Assembly (NCBI RefSeq): GCF_905171775.1
Contig: NC_053496.1
Span: forward strand, 182,803,759 to 182,867,758
From: Rana temporaria
Taxonomy: Eukaryota > Chordata > Amphibia > Anura > Ranidae
Direction of reading: 5' to 3'
DNA: 64,000 bases
The translations under genes and the position numbers were made by a program. Under the pieces are notes generated by a model. The model saw nothing but the letters and a program-made list of their open reading frames with translations. It was not told where the DNA came from and did no database searches. Shown in pieces: positions 32,854-43,533 of the stretch. How positions within the stretch are numbered: the stretch's first letter is position 1; every line of letters starts with the position of its first letter.

Positions 32854-32951
32854 CTGATGATGGTGGGGGATGGTGAGACCTTCCTGTGTGGAATCCCGGG
32901 AATACAGAGGACGAGGACATCTCTCTGGTGGGTTCCCATTACTGGATCCAT
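32854..32951 (-). CDS. Gene 3: cassette exon after KRAB
   Basis: 98 bp, acceptor cctacag, encodes DGSSNGNPPERCPRPLYSRD and ends TIPHHHQ at gtagatg. Confidence 0.8.
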
Positions 32952-33067
32952 CTGTAGGAAACACACACACTGACTGAATACATTGTTTCTATGTGTTTAT
33001 CAGATGATGGGGGATCTAGGTGGAGCCTCCGTACTGCTCTCTCCTTTACAATAAAGTCTCCTCTTAC

Positions 33068-33191
33068 CCGGTGATGTGAGGGGCGGCTGATTGTCCATCA
33101 TGACGTCCTTGTAGAGATCCTTGTGTCCTTCTAAATACTCCCACTCCTCCATGGAGAAATAGACAGTGACATCCTGACACCTTATAGGAAC
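33068..33191 (-). CDS. Gene 3: KRAB-A box exon
   Basis: 124 bp, identical in protein to gene 2 (VPIRCQDVTVYFSMEEWEYL and HKDLYKDVMMDNQ). Phase 0 in, phase 1 out. Following intron sequence is also nearly unchanged. Confidence 0.88.
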
Positions 33192-33280
33192 CTGACACAC
33201 ACAATGATACAGTCACCATCCAGACAACACTCCTTGTCTGTTACTGGATAATGTCCCAGAATTCCCAGAATCCTCCTCAC

Positions 33281-33415
33281 CTCTCCTGTCAGCAGCTCCA
33301 TCATCTTCTTGGTGACTTCTAGAATCTTCTCCATGTTGTGTCTCTCAGGTTTTAGGGAGTCACATGGAGGCACTGTGATGGTCATATGATCACCTGACTT
33401 CACAAGAGGAAATCT
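33281..33415 (-). CDS. Gene 3: N-terminal helical exon 2
   Basis: 135 bp, RFPLVKSGDHMTITVPPCDS to KKMMELLTGE, phase 0, donor GAG|GTGAGG. Confidence 0.82.
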
Positions 33416-33449
33416 CTGTATTGGAGAACCAATAGAAATATCATGTTAG

Positions 33450-34263
33450 AATCCCAGAATCCTCCTCACCTCTCCGGTCAGGTCTGTGTTTTATTAATAG
33501 AGATAAGAGTGATGTCATGTGATCTCCCAGAATCCTCCTCACCTCTCCGGTCAGGTCTGTGTTTTATTAATAGAGATTAGAGTGATGTCATGTGACCTCC
33601 CAGAATCCTCCTCACCTCTCCGGTCAGGTCTGTGTTTTATTAATAGAGATAAGAGTGATGTCATGTGACCTCCCAGAATCCTCCTCACCTCTCCGGTCAG
33701 GTCTGTGTTTTTTTAATAGAGATAAGAGTGATGTCATGTTCACCTCTCCGGTCAGGTCTGTTTTATTAACCGCTTCCCGACCGCCTCACGTAGATATATG
33801 TTGGCAGAATGACACAGGTGTCCCCGGATCGGGTCACGGAACGGCAGAACTGGGGGGATGTCTTTGTAAACAAGACATCTCCCTATTCTGCCTAGTGACA
33901 CAGCACTGATCGTCTGTTCCCTCACATCGGGAGCAGCGATCAGCGACGTGTCACAGTAAGCCACGCCCCCTAACAGTTAGAATCACTCCCTAGGACACAC
34001 TAAACCCTTTCAGTGCCCCCTACTGGTTAACCCCATTCACTGCCAGTCACATTAACACAGTAATCAATGCATTTTTATAGCACTGATCGCTGTATAAATG
34101 TGAATGTCGTTGGGCAGCGAAATGGTCTGGGGCTTAAGTGGTTAATAGAAATAAGAGTGACGTCATGTGGTCTCCCAGAATCCTCCTCACCTCTCCGGTC
34201 AGGTGTGTGTTTTATTAATAGAGATACAAGTGATGTCATGTGACCTCCCAGAATCCTCCTCAC
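33450..34263 (-). repeat. Array of 73-bp donor units (gene 3), split by a TTAA element
   Basis: Six copies of the CTGACCGGAGAG|GTGAGGAGG unit beyond exon 1, five at about 33450-33770 (one shortened) and one at about 34147-34263. They are separated by the insertion at 33780-34141. Confidence 0.85.
33780..34141. mobile_element. 362-bp TTAA-flanked element inside the donor array
   Basis: Starts CCGCTTCCCGACCGCC and ends GGGCTTAAGTGG. TTAA lies at 33776-33779 and 34142-34145. Neighbouring array units carry the empty site TTTTATTAATAGAGATAAG. Confidence 0.82.
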
Positions 34264-34378
34264 CTCTCCGGTCAGCAGGTAGATGATCTCCAGGGTGAAG
34301 TTTAGTATCCTCTCAGTCATGTGACTCTGGTCCTCCTCCATCCTCATTGATGTAGTCATGTGATCCATGTGGGTTCCT
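34264..34378 (-). CDS. Gene 3: first coding exon
   Basis: Acceptor tatgcag after 34378. ATG at 34368 begins MDHMTTSMRMEEDQSHMTER and ends IIYLLTGE, 35 codons. A second in-frame ATG three codons later equals the gene 2 start. Confidence 0.77.
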
Positions 34379-34439
34379 CTGCATACAGATATTGAAGAAT
34401 TATTTGGACTGTATGGTTGTAGAACATTGGGATGAGGAT

Positions 34440-35405
34440 ATGTGGGGGGTTTATTACGAGGGTTGATGTTACACTCAGTACTCCCTGGCTCTGTACTGTT
34501 TCATGGATTTGGAAACACATTTAGTCTGCACTGCTCAGTGTTTGCTCTACGTGGCTGTGGGGTCATCGGAGGATCAGTGTGCATCATAGGGTGTGCTGAT
34601 CCCAAGTGGAGGGGGAGCTATGATTGGAGCTATGATTGGAAACATTTGGGGCTTGTGATCAAACCATTTCTAGTGGTGTCTCAAAATATCAGAGTCAGAA
34701 TGAAAAAATTCTGGCATCTGTGGTCGGAAAAACATCTCAACGTCAGTTTTCGGAATCTCTTGGAGGTGTGCCCAGTAGGTGGTGAGAGAGCCCATAAGCA
34801 GTCTGAGGCCTGAGTAACAAGGGGCAGTGTTCCTGGGTCCAGTCCTGCAGGAGGAGACTCCTGTGCAGAAGCTCAGCCCCTGGAGCTGGACTTTAGAAGC
34901 AGCTTTTAGGAAGAAACTGAGGTCCCAGCTAGGCTTAGCTGGAGGGCCAACTCACAAGTTCAAATCTAAGGACCAAGATGGGTCTGGAGAAGCTCACTGG
35001 AGGGAGCTAGTGGGAAAAAGTCCAGCTGTCTTATGGTGGTACGAGTCTACATCTCCCTCACTAGAAAAAGCCTGGTGGATATCGGCAGGAGACAACTGAT
35101 GATCCTGTGGCTTCTGTATGTGAGCAAGTGACCCCAGTGCTGAGGAAGTAGTGACTTTGTGTAGCTTTTAAATCTGGAGGTCACCATCAGCATGGAGATC
35201 CTGTGGGACATTCCTTGCATTGTACAATGCAGCCAAAAGTGAGGAGAGTTCCACAGCTTATCGGAGTATCCCATGCTCCCTATCCCTATCCAAAGTCATT
35301 GTTCCCAGTATAAAAACTAAAATAAACCCATAAACTGTTCTTTGGCACCAGTGGAAGAGTGCAGGAAATGCTGTGTGCCTGGCTGTATGTGCTCTAAGGG
35401 GGGTA
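34440..35405. other. Gene 3 intron 1, unidentified part
   Basis: No coding frame with family support. Probably old repeat DNA. Confidence 0.35.
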
Positions 35406-35520
35406 ATAGTTACATAGTTAGTCAGGTTGAAAAAAGACACAAGTCCATCCAGTTCAACCACAAAAAAATAAATAAATAAACAAAATAAAAAACACAATAC
35501 AATCCCATACACCCAACTCC
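35406..35520 (-). mobile_element. 3' end of a LINE, minus strand
   Basis: The complement reads GGTTGAACTGGATGGACTTG, TGTCTTTTTTCAACCTGAC and ends in TATGTAAC. This resembles the 3' tail of the LINE at 20785-21975. Confidence 0.6.
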
Positions 35521-35566
35521 ATACCCACAGTTGACACCAGTAAGTTCACCAGCGGCTCTTACGGGC

Positions 35567-35755
35567 AGTGCACTATGAGGTAACACAAAGCACTCGCATA
35601 TCAAAGCGAGTTTCGCAATAGACGTCAATGGAAACAAAAATAATTTGTTCCACATTGACTTCTATGGCATGCAATTTTCTTCTTTAATCGTGATGCCTTC
35701 AACACGCCGACTCTCCAAAAAAAAAACTTGATATGCACCTGCATATTGACTAATC
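35567..35755. repeat. Interspersed repeat, copy A
   Basis: AAAGCACTCGCATATCAAAG, GACGTCAATGGAAAC and CATTGACTTCTATGGCATGC also occur at 36790-36900. Family unknown. Confidence 0.6.
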
Positions 35756-36497
35756 CTGACACTACAATTAGCCGAATCATAGGATCAAAGACAGAAAATG
35801 GGCATATATTTTCTCACTGTCATAGATGGACATTGTACTCAAGGTTGAAGGTTCTGGAACAAGGGTTCAAATCCAGGGACAGTCCTGCAGAAACTGGGAC
35901 GGTTGCTGAGTTTTCCAATGGTGGAGGGGTAGATTGCGTCCTCTAATATGGACAGTAAAGTTAGACTTTGGCCTTAAAGTGTACAAAAACCCCAACAATT
36001 TACTTCTCTTATTTTCTCCATTTCGGTCTATTAAATATCAACACAAGGATGACCAGGACAGATCGCGAGGAAGAATCTCTGTTCCAGCGATAAAAAGATA
36101 TCCTAATCCTTCAATCGCTCGGCTCTCAGCTGCCCCCGCCGCCATCCTCTGTGAGGGATCAGGAAATGAAGACTTGCGGCTTCACTTCCCGGTTCCCTAC
36201 TGTGGATGCGCGAGTCGCGCTGCGTGTCCTCACTGGTCCCCGCTATCTTTTGGGACCTGTGTGGTTCCCAGAATACAGCGCAGGAGGACAGTGTAGGGGC
36301 CGGACATGACGTAGGTCACCGCGATCACCGCTGTGATCTATGTCAGGAAGTGGGAGAAAATACAATTATTAGACAGGTATCTGCTCCCCCCTCCCCCCTG
36401 AAAGATGCCAAATGTGACACCGAAAGGGGAATCCAAAAAGTGGAAGTTCCATTTTTGGGTAGAACTCCACTTTAAATATAAAGAAGGATCGTATTAC

Positions 36498-36715
36498 CTC
36501 ATCTGCTGCCAGTTCCAGCAATGTCTCCTCTCTACTTCCTCCTGACTCACCTCTCCCCCGGAACTTCCTGTCTGTTCCTTACGTAACTTTCTTTTCATAT
36601 CTGACATCACTTCCTGTCTTCCATAGAGACGTCCTGTCTGGGTTATAGTGAGATCACCATCTTGTGGAGCTCATAGAAACTGCGGCCCAGAGATACATCT
36701 CGTATGTGAACACGG
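36498..36715 (-). promoter_or_regulatory. Gene 3: promoter and non-coding first exon
   Basis: Shared block with a GAG|GTAATAC donor at 36498 (minus), GGAAGTTCC, CAGGAAGTGATGTCAG and CTCACTATAACCCAGAC-type upstream words. It faces away from the similar plus-strand block at 37330-37594. Confidence 0.62.
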
Positions 36716-36744
36716 CCTTGTGCTGTGTGTGTTTGTATTGCACA

Positions 36745-36980
36745 GTGGAACCTTGGATTACAAGCATAATCCATTCCAGGAGAATGCTCGTAACCCAAAG
36801 CACTCGCATATCAAAGCGAGTTTTGCAATAGACGTCAATGGAAACAAAAATTATTTGTTCCACATTGACTTCTATGGCATGCAATTTTCTTCTTTAATCG
36901 TGATGCCTGCAACACGCCGTGATGCCTGCAACTTGATATGCACGTGCATATTGACCAATCCTAACACTACAATTAGCCGA
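36745..36980. repeat. Interspersed repeat, copy B
   Basis: Fuller copy of the 35567 repeat, beginning CACAGTGGAACCTTGGATTA. Confidence 0.6.
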
Positions 36981-37329
36981 ATGACAGCTCCCCAAGCTAT
37001 AAAGAGAATGAGTGGGGATAGTGGTAACCTCATTGGCCAGTGCCACGATTGGGCAGTGATATTACTGCTATCCTCACCCTAACATAAGTGGACACCAACG
37101 GTGCTTGCATTGGCGGCTTCCTTGGGAACCAGTGATAGCGGGATTCTGTCATATAAAGAAGTGGTGGAAATACTGCTTCTATATATGATTTTTGGCTCCT
37201 ATTGAACAGGGGCCCAGTGGGCTAAAGTTCTGACATTCATCTGAACATCCAAACAGCCAAAGTTTGGTTCGAAATTGTTCCAAACTCGAGGAACCTTGGC
37301 TAAGAAAGGCTGTAGGCAGTAATCTATTT

Positions 37330-37594
37330 CTCTCCCCCTTAGTGGAAGTGGAGATGACCCCATCTAGAAGGATATACAGTACATACACACAAAGCACAAG
37401 GCCGTGTTGGTACTACAAGATGTTTATTGGGGCTGCAGTTCCTCTAAACTCCACAAGGTGGTGATCTCACTTTTATCCAGACAGGTGGTCTCTATGGAAG
37501 ACAGGAAGTGATGTCAGGTAGACAGGAAGTTTCAGGTGAGAGGTGAGTTGGGAGGAATAGAGAGAAGACATTGCTCGAAGTGGCAGAAAAGGAG
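37330..37594 (+). promoter_or_regulatory. Orphan copy of the gene-family promoter/first exon
   Basis: Same block as upstream of genes 4-6 (CTCCACAAGGTGGTGATCTC, GACAGGAAGTGATGTCAG, GAGAGGTGAGTTGGGAGGA), with an intact GAG|GTAATAAG donor at 37594. No KRAB exon follows before the complete gene 4 promoter 3 kb later. It may be an alternative first exon of gene 4 or the remnant of a lost gene. Confidence 0.6.
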
Positions 37595-37732
37595 GTAATA
37601 AGGTATTATCTTACCTATATGTTATAAATGTTTAGAATTATTTGTTCTTCAGTTTGAAGATGTCAGCTCTACAACAAATTCCTTTAAAACGTATCACTGT
37701 ATACTAATGTATTATACAACTAAAGCCTAGAA

Positions 37733-38021
37733 CAGGGGTCTTCAAACTTTCGAAACAAAGGTCCGTTTTACTGCCCTCCACAGTTTAGGAGGGCCGGACT
37801 GTGGCCAGTAAGAGATGAAAGCTGTAGTTTGGGGGGGGGTCGCTACCGCGTGACAGCAATTTTTTTATTTTTTTGATAGCTCATCAAAGTTGTTGAGCGG
37901 GGGTTCCCCATCTCTGGTGTCAGTGGGTGGATAACTACCCTATTGAATAGTGCCCTGAGGGCCAGATAAAGGCAAACAGAGGGCCACATTCGGCCCGAGG
38001 GCAGCAGTTTGGAGACCTCTG
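37733..38021. mobile_element. 289-bp hAT MITE, TSD GCCTAGAA
   Basis: CAGGGGTCTTCAAACT and AGTTTGGAGACCTCTG ends, with GCCTAGAA at 37725-37732 and 38022-38029. Confidence 0.88.
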
Positions 38022-38180
38022 GCCTAGAAGTTTTGTGTTACTTTTGGATGGGGGGGTGTAAGTATTAGAATATCTGTCAGGTCTTTATTTGTGTTAGAGT
38101 TACATCCCGTAACGGAGGTTCCCCCTCTCTGTTTGTCCTGCTCACTAGAGGGGAGCATGTTTGGATCTTTCGTCAGAATC

Positions 38181-38560
38181 CACTAGAGCAGGGGTGTCCA
38201 AACTTTTTTTCAAAGAGGGCCAGATTTGATGAAGTGAACATGCGTGAGGGCCGACCATTTTGCCTGACATTCTATGAACCATTACATTTCCGTCTAAAGC
38301 CTCGTACACACAGTTCGATTGTTGGAAGGGGATTGTTTGTTGACAGACTGTTGTCCTAAAATCTGACCGTTAGTACGCTCCTCTAGACAATTGTTTTCAG
38401 CAAATGTTGGATGACAGGCTAGTAAATTTTCGGCGGTCAACGGCTCCACGTCTGATTTTCGTATGGTCAGTACACAAATCCTTCACACAAAAGTCGAAAG
38501 TACAAACACGCACGTTCGGAATCAATGCTCAGGACCACCAGGATGCCACACTGGACCACC
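38181..38560. mobile_element. Left ends of a hAT (CAGGGGTGTCCAAAC) and a GCCTCGTACACAC MITE
   Basis: CAGGGGTGTCCAAACTTTTT at 38189 and AAGCCTCGTACACACAG near 38299 are typical left ends. Matching right ends are not found. Confidence 0.45.
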
Positions 38561-38860
38561 AGATATACCAATCTGTGCCCAGGCAGCTCCCAATCAGTGC
38601 CCAGGCAGCTGCCATTCAAAGGCAAACAAAAATGCCTGCCAGTGCCATCAGTGATGCCTATCAGTGCCCAGCAGTGCCACCCATAAGTACCCATCAGTGC
38701 AGCCTTTCAGTGCCCATTAGTGTCGCCTATCAGTGCTGCATATCAGTGTCACCCACCATTGCCGCCTATTGGTGCCCATTGTCAGTGCCATCTCATTGGT
38801 ACCACCTCATCAGTGCTGCCTTGTCAGTGCAGCTTATTAGTGCCCGTCAGTAAAGGGGGA
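38560..38860. repeat. Degenerate short tandem repeat (ATCAGTGCCC)
   Basis: Irregular 14-24-base units of TATCAGTGCCCA-like words. The 149-codon frame crossing it is a by-product. Confidence 0.65.
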
Positions 38861-38929
38861 AACTTACTTATTTACAACATTTTATAACAGAAAATAGAAC
38901 ATTTTTGGTGTTTTTTTTATTCGTTTAGC

Positions 38930-39700
38930 AAAAAATAACAGAGAGATGATTAAATACCACCAAAATAAACCTCTATTTGTGGGAACAAAATTATAAAAAC
39001 TCTGTTTTGGGTTCAGCGTAGCATGACTGCGCAATTGTCATTTAGACAGCGCTGAAAGATAAAAATTGGCTTGGGCAGGAAGGGGGGAAGTTCCTGGTAT
39101 TGAAGTGGTGAAGGGGGCATGGCAGGGCTGTGTGTACTATGCCTACATACAGTACCTGTGCTAATAGTTGCCCCTCATTTCCATCTCAAAAAGTTTGGGA
39201 GGTATCCAGAACTCATATAAGGTACTCAGGCACTTCTTTCCACCTTTTTTTACCACTAAGATTCATTGCGGGACGGTCTACACCTTGGTTGGCACATACT
39301 TCCTCCAGACACGCTTATCCTCTCCTGCACCCTTCTCTATGCTTACCCCACAGGGGAATACCCTCACCTGTAGCTATGGTGGAGACCAGGAGAAAGGAAG
39401 CCAATTCGAAATCACAGGAGAACATTGAGTTTGCCGGAGGTCATTTCAACGCTCAGACTCAGTGATGTTGTGTCCTTTGCACCGGAGCAGGACAACCCCT
39501 GAACAATTTCAGGCCACATACTCTCAATCCCTGTGACATCAATGGTTCCTAGGGATACTGAAACGGCTTCCTTGGGAACCAGTGACAGCGGAATACTGTC
39601 ATGTACAGAATATAATGTTTGGATCCCAGAGAGCAGGTGTCCGAATGTGCTAATGTTCTGACTTTCATCCAAACAGCTATAGTTTGGTCCGAAACTAGGT
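38930..39700. other. Repeat piece and unidentified intergenic DNA
   Basis: The start matches the TTAACCACTTAAG family (GTGGGAACAAAATTA, ACTGCGCAATTGTC). From 39120 on nothing is recognised. Confidence 0.35.
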
Positions 39701-39703
39701 TAA

Positions 39704-40180
39704 AGCGGGGGTTCACCCAAAAATCAACTTTCTGCCATTAGATCCAGCATACTGCTGACATCTGCAGTATGCTGTTTTTTTTTTTGTACTTATCGTTTTA
39801 TCAGCCTTTGTTATCCGGCTCCGAGCGGGGATTCCTTTCGGGTATAGGCGTTCCTAAGCCAAGCGGAGTTGATTGACGAAAATACCCAAAGTCACACTCG
39901 AGTGTTTACGGCGCCTGCGCAGTCGGCTCTACACGGCAGGCGTAGGCGCCGTAAACACCCGAGTGTGACTTTGGGTATTTTTGGAAGGCGTGACGCGCTT
40001 TAGCAGCCCGTCAATCAAATCCGCTTGGCTTAGGAACGCCTATTCCCCGCAGAAATCTCCGCTCGGAGCCGGATAACAACGGCTGATAAACGATAAGTAC
40101 AAAAAAAACCAGCATACTGCAGATGTCAGCAGTATGCTGGATCTAATGGCAGAAAGTTGATTTTTGGGTGAACCTCCGCT
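39704..40180. mobile_element. 477-bp TTAA-type palindromic element
   Basis: AGCGGGGGTTCACCC and GGGTGAACCTCCGCT ends lie between TTAA at 39700-39703 and 40181-40184. Long arms pair (CATACTGCTGACATCTGCAG with its complement). Same family as 18080-18572. Confidence 0.85.
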
Positions 40181-40278
40181 TTAATACTCATTCCTAGGTG
40201 TCCGTTCATACTCATCCGTCAGCTCATCCCTAGGTGTCAGTTGCTACTGACAAACCAACATTTTTTATTACTCAGAAC

Positions 40279-40581
40279 CAGTGCCGATCCTGACCTCCCT
40301 GGGGCCCGAAGCGGGGGGGCGCTGACGACAGTGACATGTCACATTAAAGAAAGTTGAGAAGCGGGGGGAGGGGGTGTTCTGCTGTCGAAAATGACATCTT
40401 ACATTAAATTGAGAAGCGGGGGGTGCTGACTTCTTACCTCTTCTCCCATTTCTCCCATGTAGCCAGCGAGTTGAGAAGCGGGGTGAGGGGGCGAAAATGA
40501 CTTCTCACCAGGTGGGGCCTCTAGTAATTTGGGGGGCCCTAAGCACCTTGCACAGTGAACCTATAGGGCGGATCGGCTCTG
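40279..40581. mobile_element. 303-bp hAT element, TSD CTCAGAAC
   Basis: CAGTGCCGATCC and GGATCGGCTCTG ends, with CTCAGAAC at 40271-40278 and 40582-40589. Confidence 0.82.
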
Positions 40582-40619
40582 CTCAGAACCCTAGAAACCT
40601 TTAAAAGAACCCTGGCCTG

Positions 40620-40877
40620 AGAAAGGTTGGACTAGGCAGTAATATATTTCTATCCCCCTTGGTGGGAGTAGAGATGACTCCATCTATAAGGATATACCGA
40701 CGTTTCTCGGGGATGCAGTTCCTCTGAGCTCCACAAGGTGGTGATCTCAGTTATACCAAGACAGGCAGTCTCTATGGAAGATAGGCAGTGATGTCAGGTA
40801 CAGACAGGAAGTTCCAGGTGAGAGGTGAGTCGGGAGGAAGTAGAGAGAAGACATTGCTTGAAGTGGCAGGAAAGGAG
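40620..40877 (+). promoter_or_regulatory. Gene 4: promoter and non-coding first exon
   Basis: Shared block: GGCAGTAATATATTTCT, CTCCACAAGGTGGTGATCTC, ACAGGAAGTTCCAGG, ending GAG|GTAATAAG at 40877. The GATGTCAG word and GGAAGT motif are kept, though one GGAAGT has become GGCAGT. Confidence 0.65.
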
Positions 40878-41895
40878 GTAATAAGATCTTATTTTCTATT
40901 TACACCCAGTAACCCCGTCATGTCCGTCCTCTTCCTCCATAGTCACTGTGACGTCTTTTATCTCCAGCAGATGATGATACACACATATAGTGTGGGAACC
41001 TAGATTAACCCCTTCAGGGTCAAAACATTTCTCTACTTACGGGGCTCGAGCTTTTCCTTAATTTTTGAGTTAAACTCTCGTATTATGGTCCTCTAAACAA
41101 ACAGCACTGACATTAAATAGACAAGAGAATGACCATCCTGACCATACATGGCCTACAAAGGGCAGTTATTACACCACATAGGCAGCCAATGGGCAATTTA
41201 CGATATTACAGCCAACACAACGTTGGAGGGCCGGGGTTGGAAGTATGGAGCATAGAGCCCCTAATATTGCTGGTCAGAAGGAAGAAAACATTCCTCAGCC
41301 TTCCATGAAGACTATGTTTCGTCATTGGTGTCAGAGGGAGGAAGATACTGAGGGTTCTGAGGGACGTAGAGGAGCTGAGGTGACTGTGAGAAATAATGGA
41401 AGCTGATGGACTTTAAGGTCCTCTTAATGGGTAGTGGGGGCCTTCCAGTCAGAGTTCTGTCAATTATCCTGATTAGCTGACAAAATAAATGAGGCGGTTC
41501 CCTTTCCTGGACATCATAATGACCGTAAGTTGACCTTACAGCACTGCCCTAGAGCAAAACACAAAGACAGAAGAAGGATCGTATTTATCATTCTTTATCT
41601 GTGGGTCTAAAACTAATCAAAACCAGTTCAGAAATAAAACAAACCCAACAGAGAAAACACTATTTACAGTATGTTCCAACTGGTCAAGAGGGTCCCGGGT
41701 CTTCAAAAATGTAATAACATTAAACAGTCCAAACGGAATGGGTTCCCATGCGGGCAGTAGTCCTTAAATGTACAACAACCCTCCTATTACAACCCCCCCC
41801 CCCCCCCAACATCCGATTATTGTGTAATCAATACCATCCAAATAATTCTTACCTTAATTTCCCAAAGTTATCTGTCTACAAGGAGACCTGTACAA
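40878..41895. other. Gene 4 intron 1
   Basis: Closely matches gene 6 intron 1 (59614-60605), including ACCATACATGGCCTACAAAG. No independent gene. A C run lies at 41798-41808. Confidence 0.55.
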
Positions 41896-41991
41896 ATGAC
41901 GGCACGAATGAGGATGGAGGAGGACCGGAGTCACGTGACTGAGAAGATACTAAACCTCACCCTGGAGATCATCTACCTGCTGACCGGAGAG
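41896..41991 (+). CDS. Gene 4: first coding exon
   Basis: MTARMRMEEDRSHVTEKIL to IIYLLTGE, 32 codons, donor GAG|GTGAGG. No donor array follows; the single intron unit runs straight on. Confidence 0.77.
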
Positions 41992-42077
41992 GTGAGGAGG
42001 ATTCTGGGAGGTCACATGACATCACTCTTATCTCTATTACGTCTAGTATAATAGTTACTGTTGCTGTTTCAATACAG

Positions 42078-42333
42078 AGTTTGCCTCCAATAAAGTTTGG
42101 TGACCGTGTGACCATCACAGTGCCTCCACCTTACTCACTGACCCCTGAGAGACACAACATTGACAAGATTCTAGAATTCACCAAGAAGATTGTTCAGCTG
42201 CTGATGGGAGAAGTGAATGGGACTGCGAATTATGGAACTGTATCTACTAAGAAGAAGTGGGAGTATTTAGAAGGACACAAGGATCTCTACAAGGACGTTA
42301 TGATGGAGAATCAGCCGCCCCTCACATCACAGG
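42078..42333 (+). CDS. Gene 4: fused helical exon 2 and truncated KRAB-A
   Basis: In genes 2, 3, 5 and 6 this stretch is two exons separated by an 86-88-base intron. Here a deletion removed most of that intron and the first part of the KRAB exon, so SLPPIKFGDRVTITVPPP..LLMGE reads through VNGTANYGTVSTKKK into KWEYLEGHKDLYKDVMMENQ. The frame stays open for 256 bases and ends in the usual phase 1 at gtaagag. The KRAB DVTVYFSMEE half is gone, so corepressor binding is probably lost. A donor at 42213 (GAA|GTGAAT) still exists but no KRAB acceptor remains. Confidence 0.78.
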
Positions 42334-42447
42334 GTAAGAGGAGACTTTATTGTAAAGGAGAGAGCAGTACGGAGACTCCACCTAGATCCCCCATCATCTG
42401 ATAAACACATAGAAACAATGTATTCAGTCAGTGTGTGTTTCCTACAG

Positions 42448-42545
42448 ATGGATCCAGTAATGGGAACCCACCAGGGAGATGTCCCCGTCCTCTGTATTCC
42501 CGGGATTCCACACAGGAAGGTCACACTATCCCTCACCATAACAAG
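42448..42545 (+). CDS. Gene 4: cassette exon
   Basis: 98 bp, cctacag acceptor, DGSSNGNPPGRCPRPLYSRD to TIPHHNK before gtttgt. One E to G change in the shared PPERC motif. Confidence 0.78.
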
Positions 42546-42666
42546 GTTTGTTGGACGGAGCATCTAGAACATTGATTTACAAAGACTGTGTGTATTTTTT
42601 ATGTGATGCCACAATATTAAAGCTTATATTTTAGAGATGTTATTGTTGATTCTTCTCTTGGTTTAG

Positions 42667-42808
42667 GGTGAAGATCTGATAGATATAAAAGTTGAGGTTA
42701 AAGCAGAAGAAGAAGAGACGAATGTGAGGGATGATCAGCAATCTATGGAGGAGGATGGAATAATAAGGATATATATAGAGGCGGACACTCCTACAGAGAT
42801 CAGCACAG
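42667..42808 (+). CDS. Gene 4: acidic exon
   Basis: 142 bp, GEDLIDIKVEVKAEEEETNV to TPTEISTG, phase 1 at gtgggtc. Two codons longer than in genes 2 and 3. Confidence 0.8.
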
Positions 42809-43533
42809 GTGGGTCATTAACACTAAGTCCATTCCTCCACCCATACTGCTCACTGATTGGTCCAGAGTAGGGCAGGGATTGGGTGATATTAGCCTGTAAT
42901 ACCCTGGTCACGAGCACAAGCTGCTGTTCCCCGTCCTGTTTCCTGTATTTCTCTCGGATAATCTTCCTTCCCTGTACTGCAGACACAATTTGTGTATCTA
43001 GACTGGATTTATGTTGATTCCGGGGTTCAGCAAAATGTTGATTTTTACCATAGGCTTTGCTTGACCTAAGCACTTGGGGCATTTGTCTTGGGTCTTCTGC
43101 CCCAATGATGGTGGTCTTCAGGATCAGTCCAGTCTTCATCTTGGTTGTTCTCCCCCATCCTCACTCTCTGACCCCTGGTGGGGCTCAGCCCTGCTGTTAT
43201 TCATGACTAAATCATGGACTAAATAAGGAAGTGCAGGACTTCTTATGTTGGGAAGATGGCAGTGAGTGATAGAGGGGGTGGGGACACTCGTCTTATAATC
43301 CCCTCATCACTGTCACTCCTATAAAAGACAGTTCTCGTTGTTTCCTCACTCTCTGACTAAGTTCCATGAATAAAGAAATGATCTGGTAGGAGATCAGAGG
43401 ACCCATTTACTAGTTACCTTGAGGGGGGAATTGTAAGATCCTCAGAGGCAAAGCTGCTTAATGTGGGCAGAGTCCTGGTTTGGGGGAACCAATCAGCTCA
43501 TGTCTAGTAATAATCTTTGTATTTCTATTTTAG

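Noticed and set aside
38404..38853. 149-codon frame
   Set aside because: Crosses a MITE end and the ATCAGTGCCC short tandem repeat.
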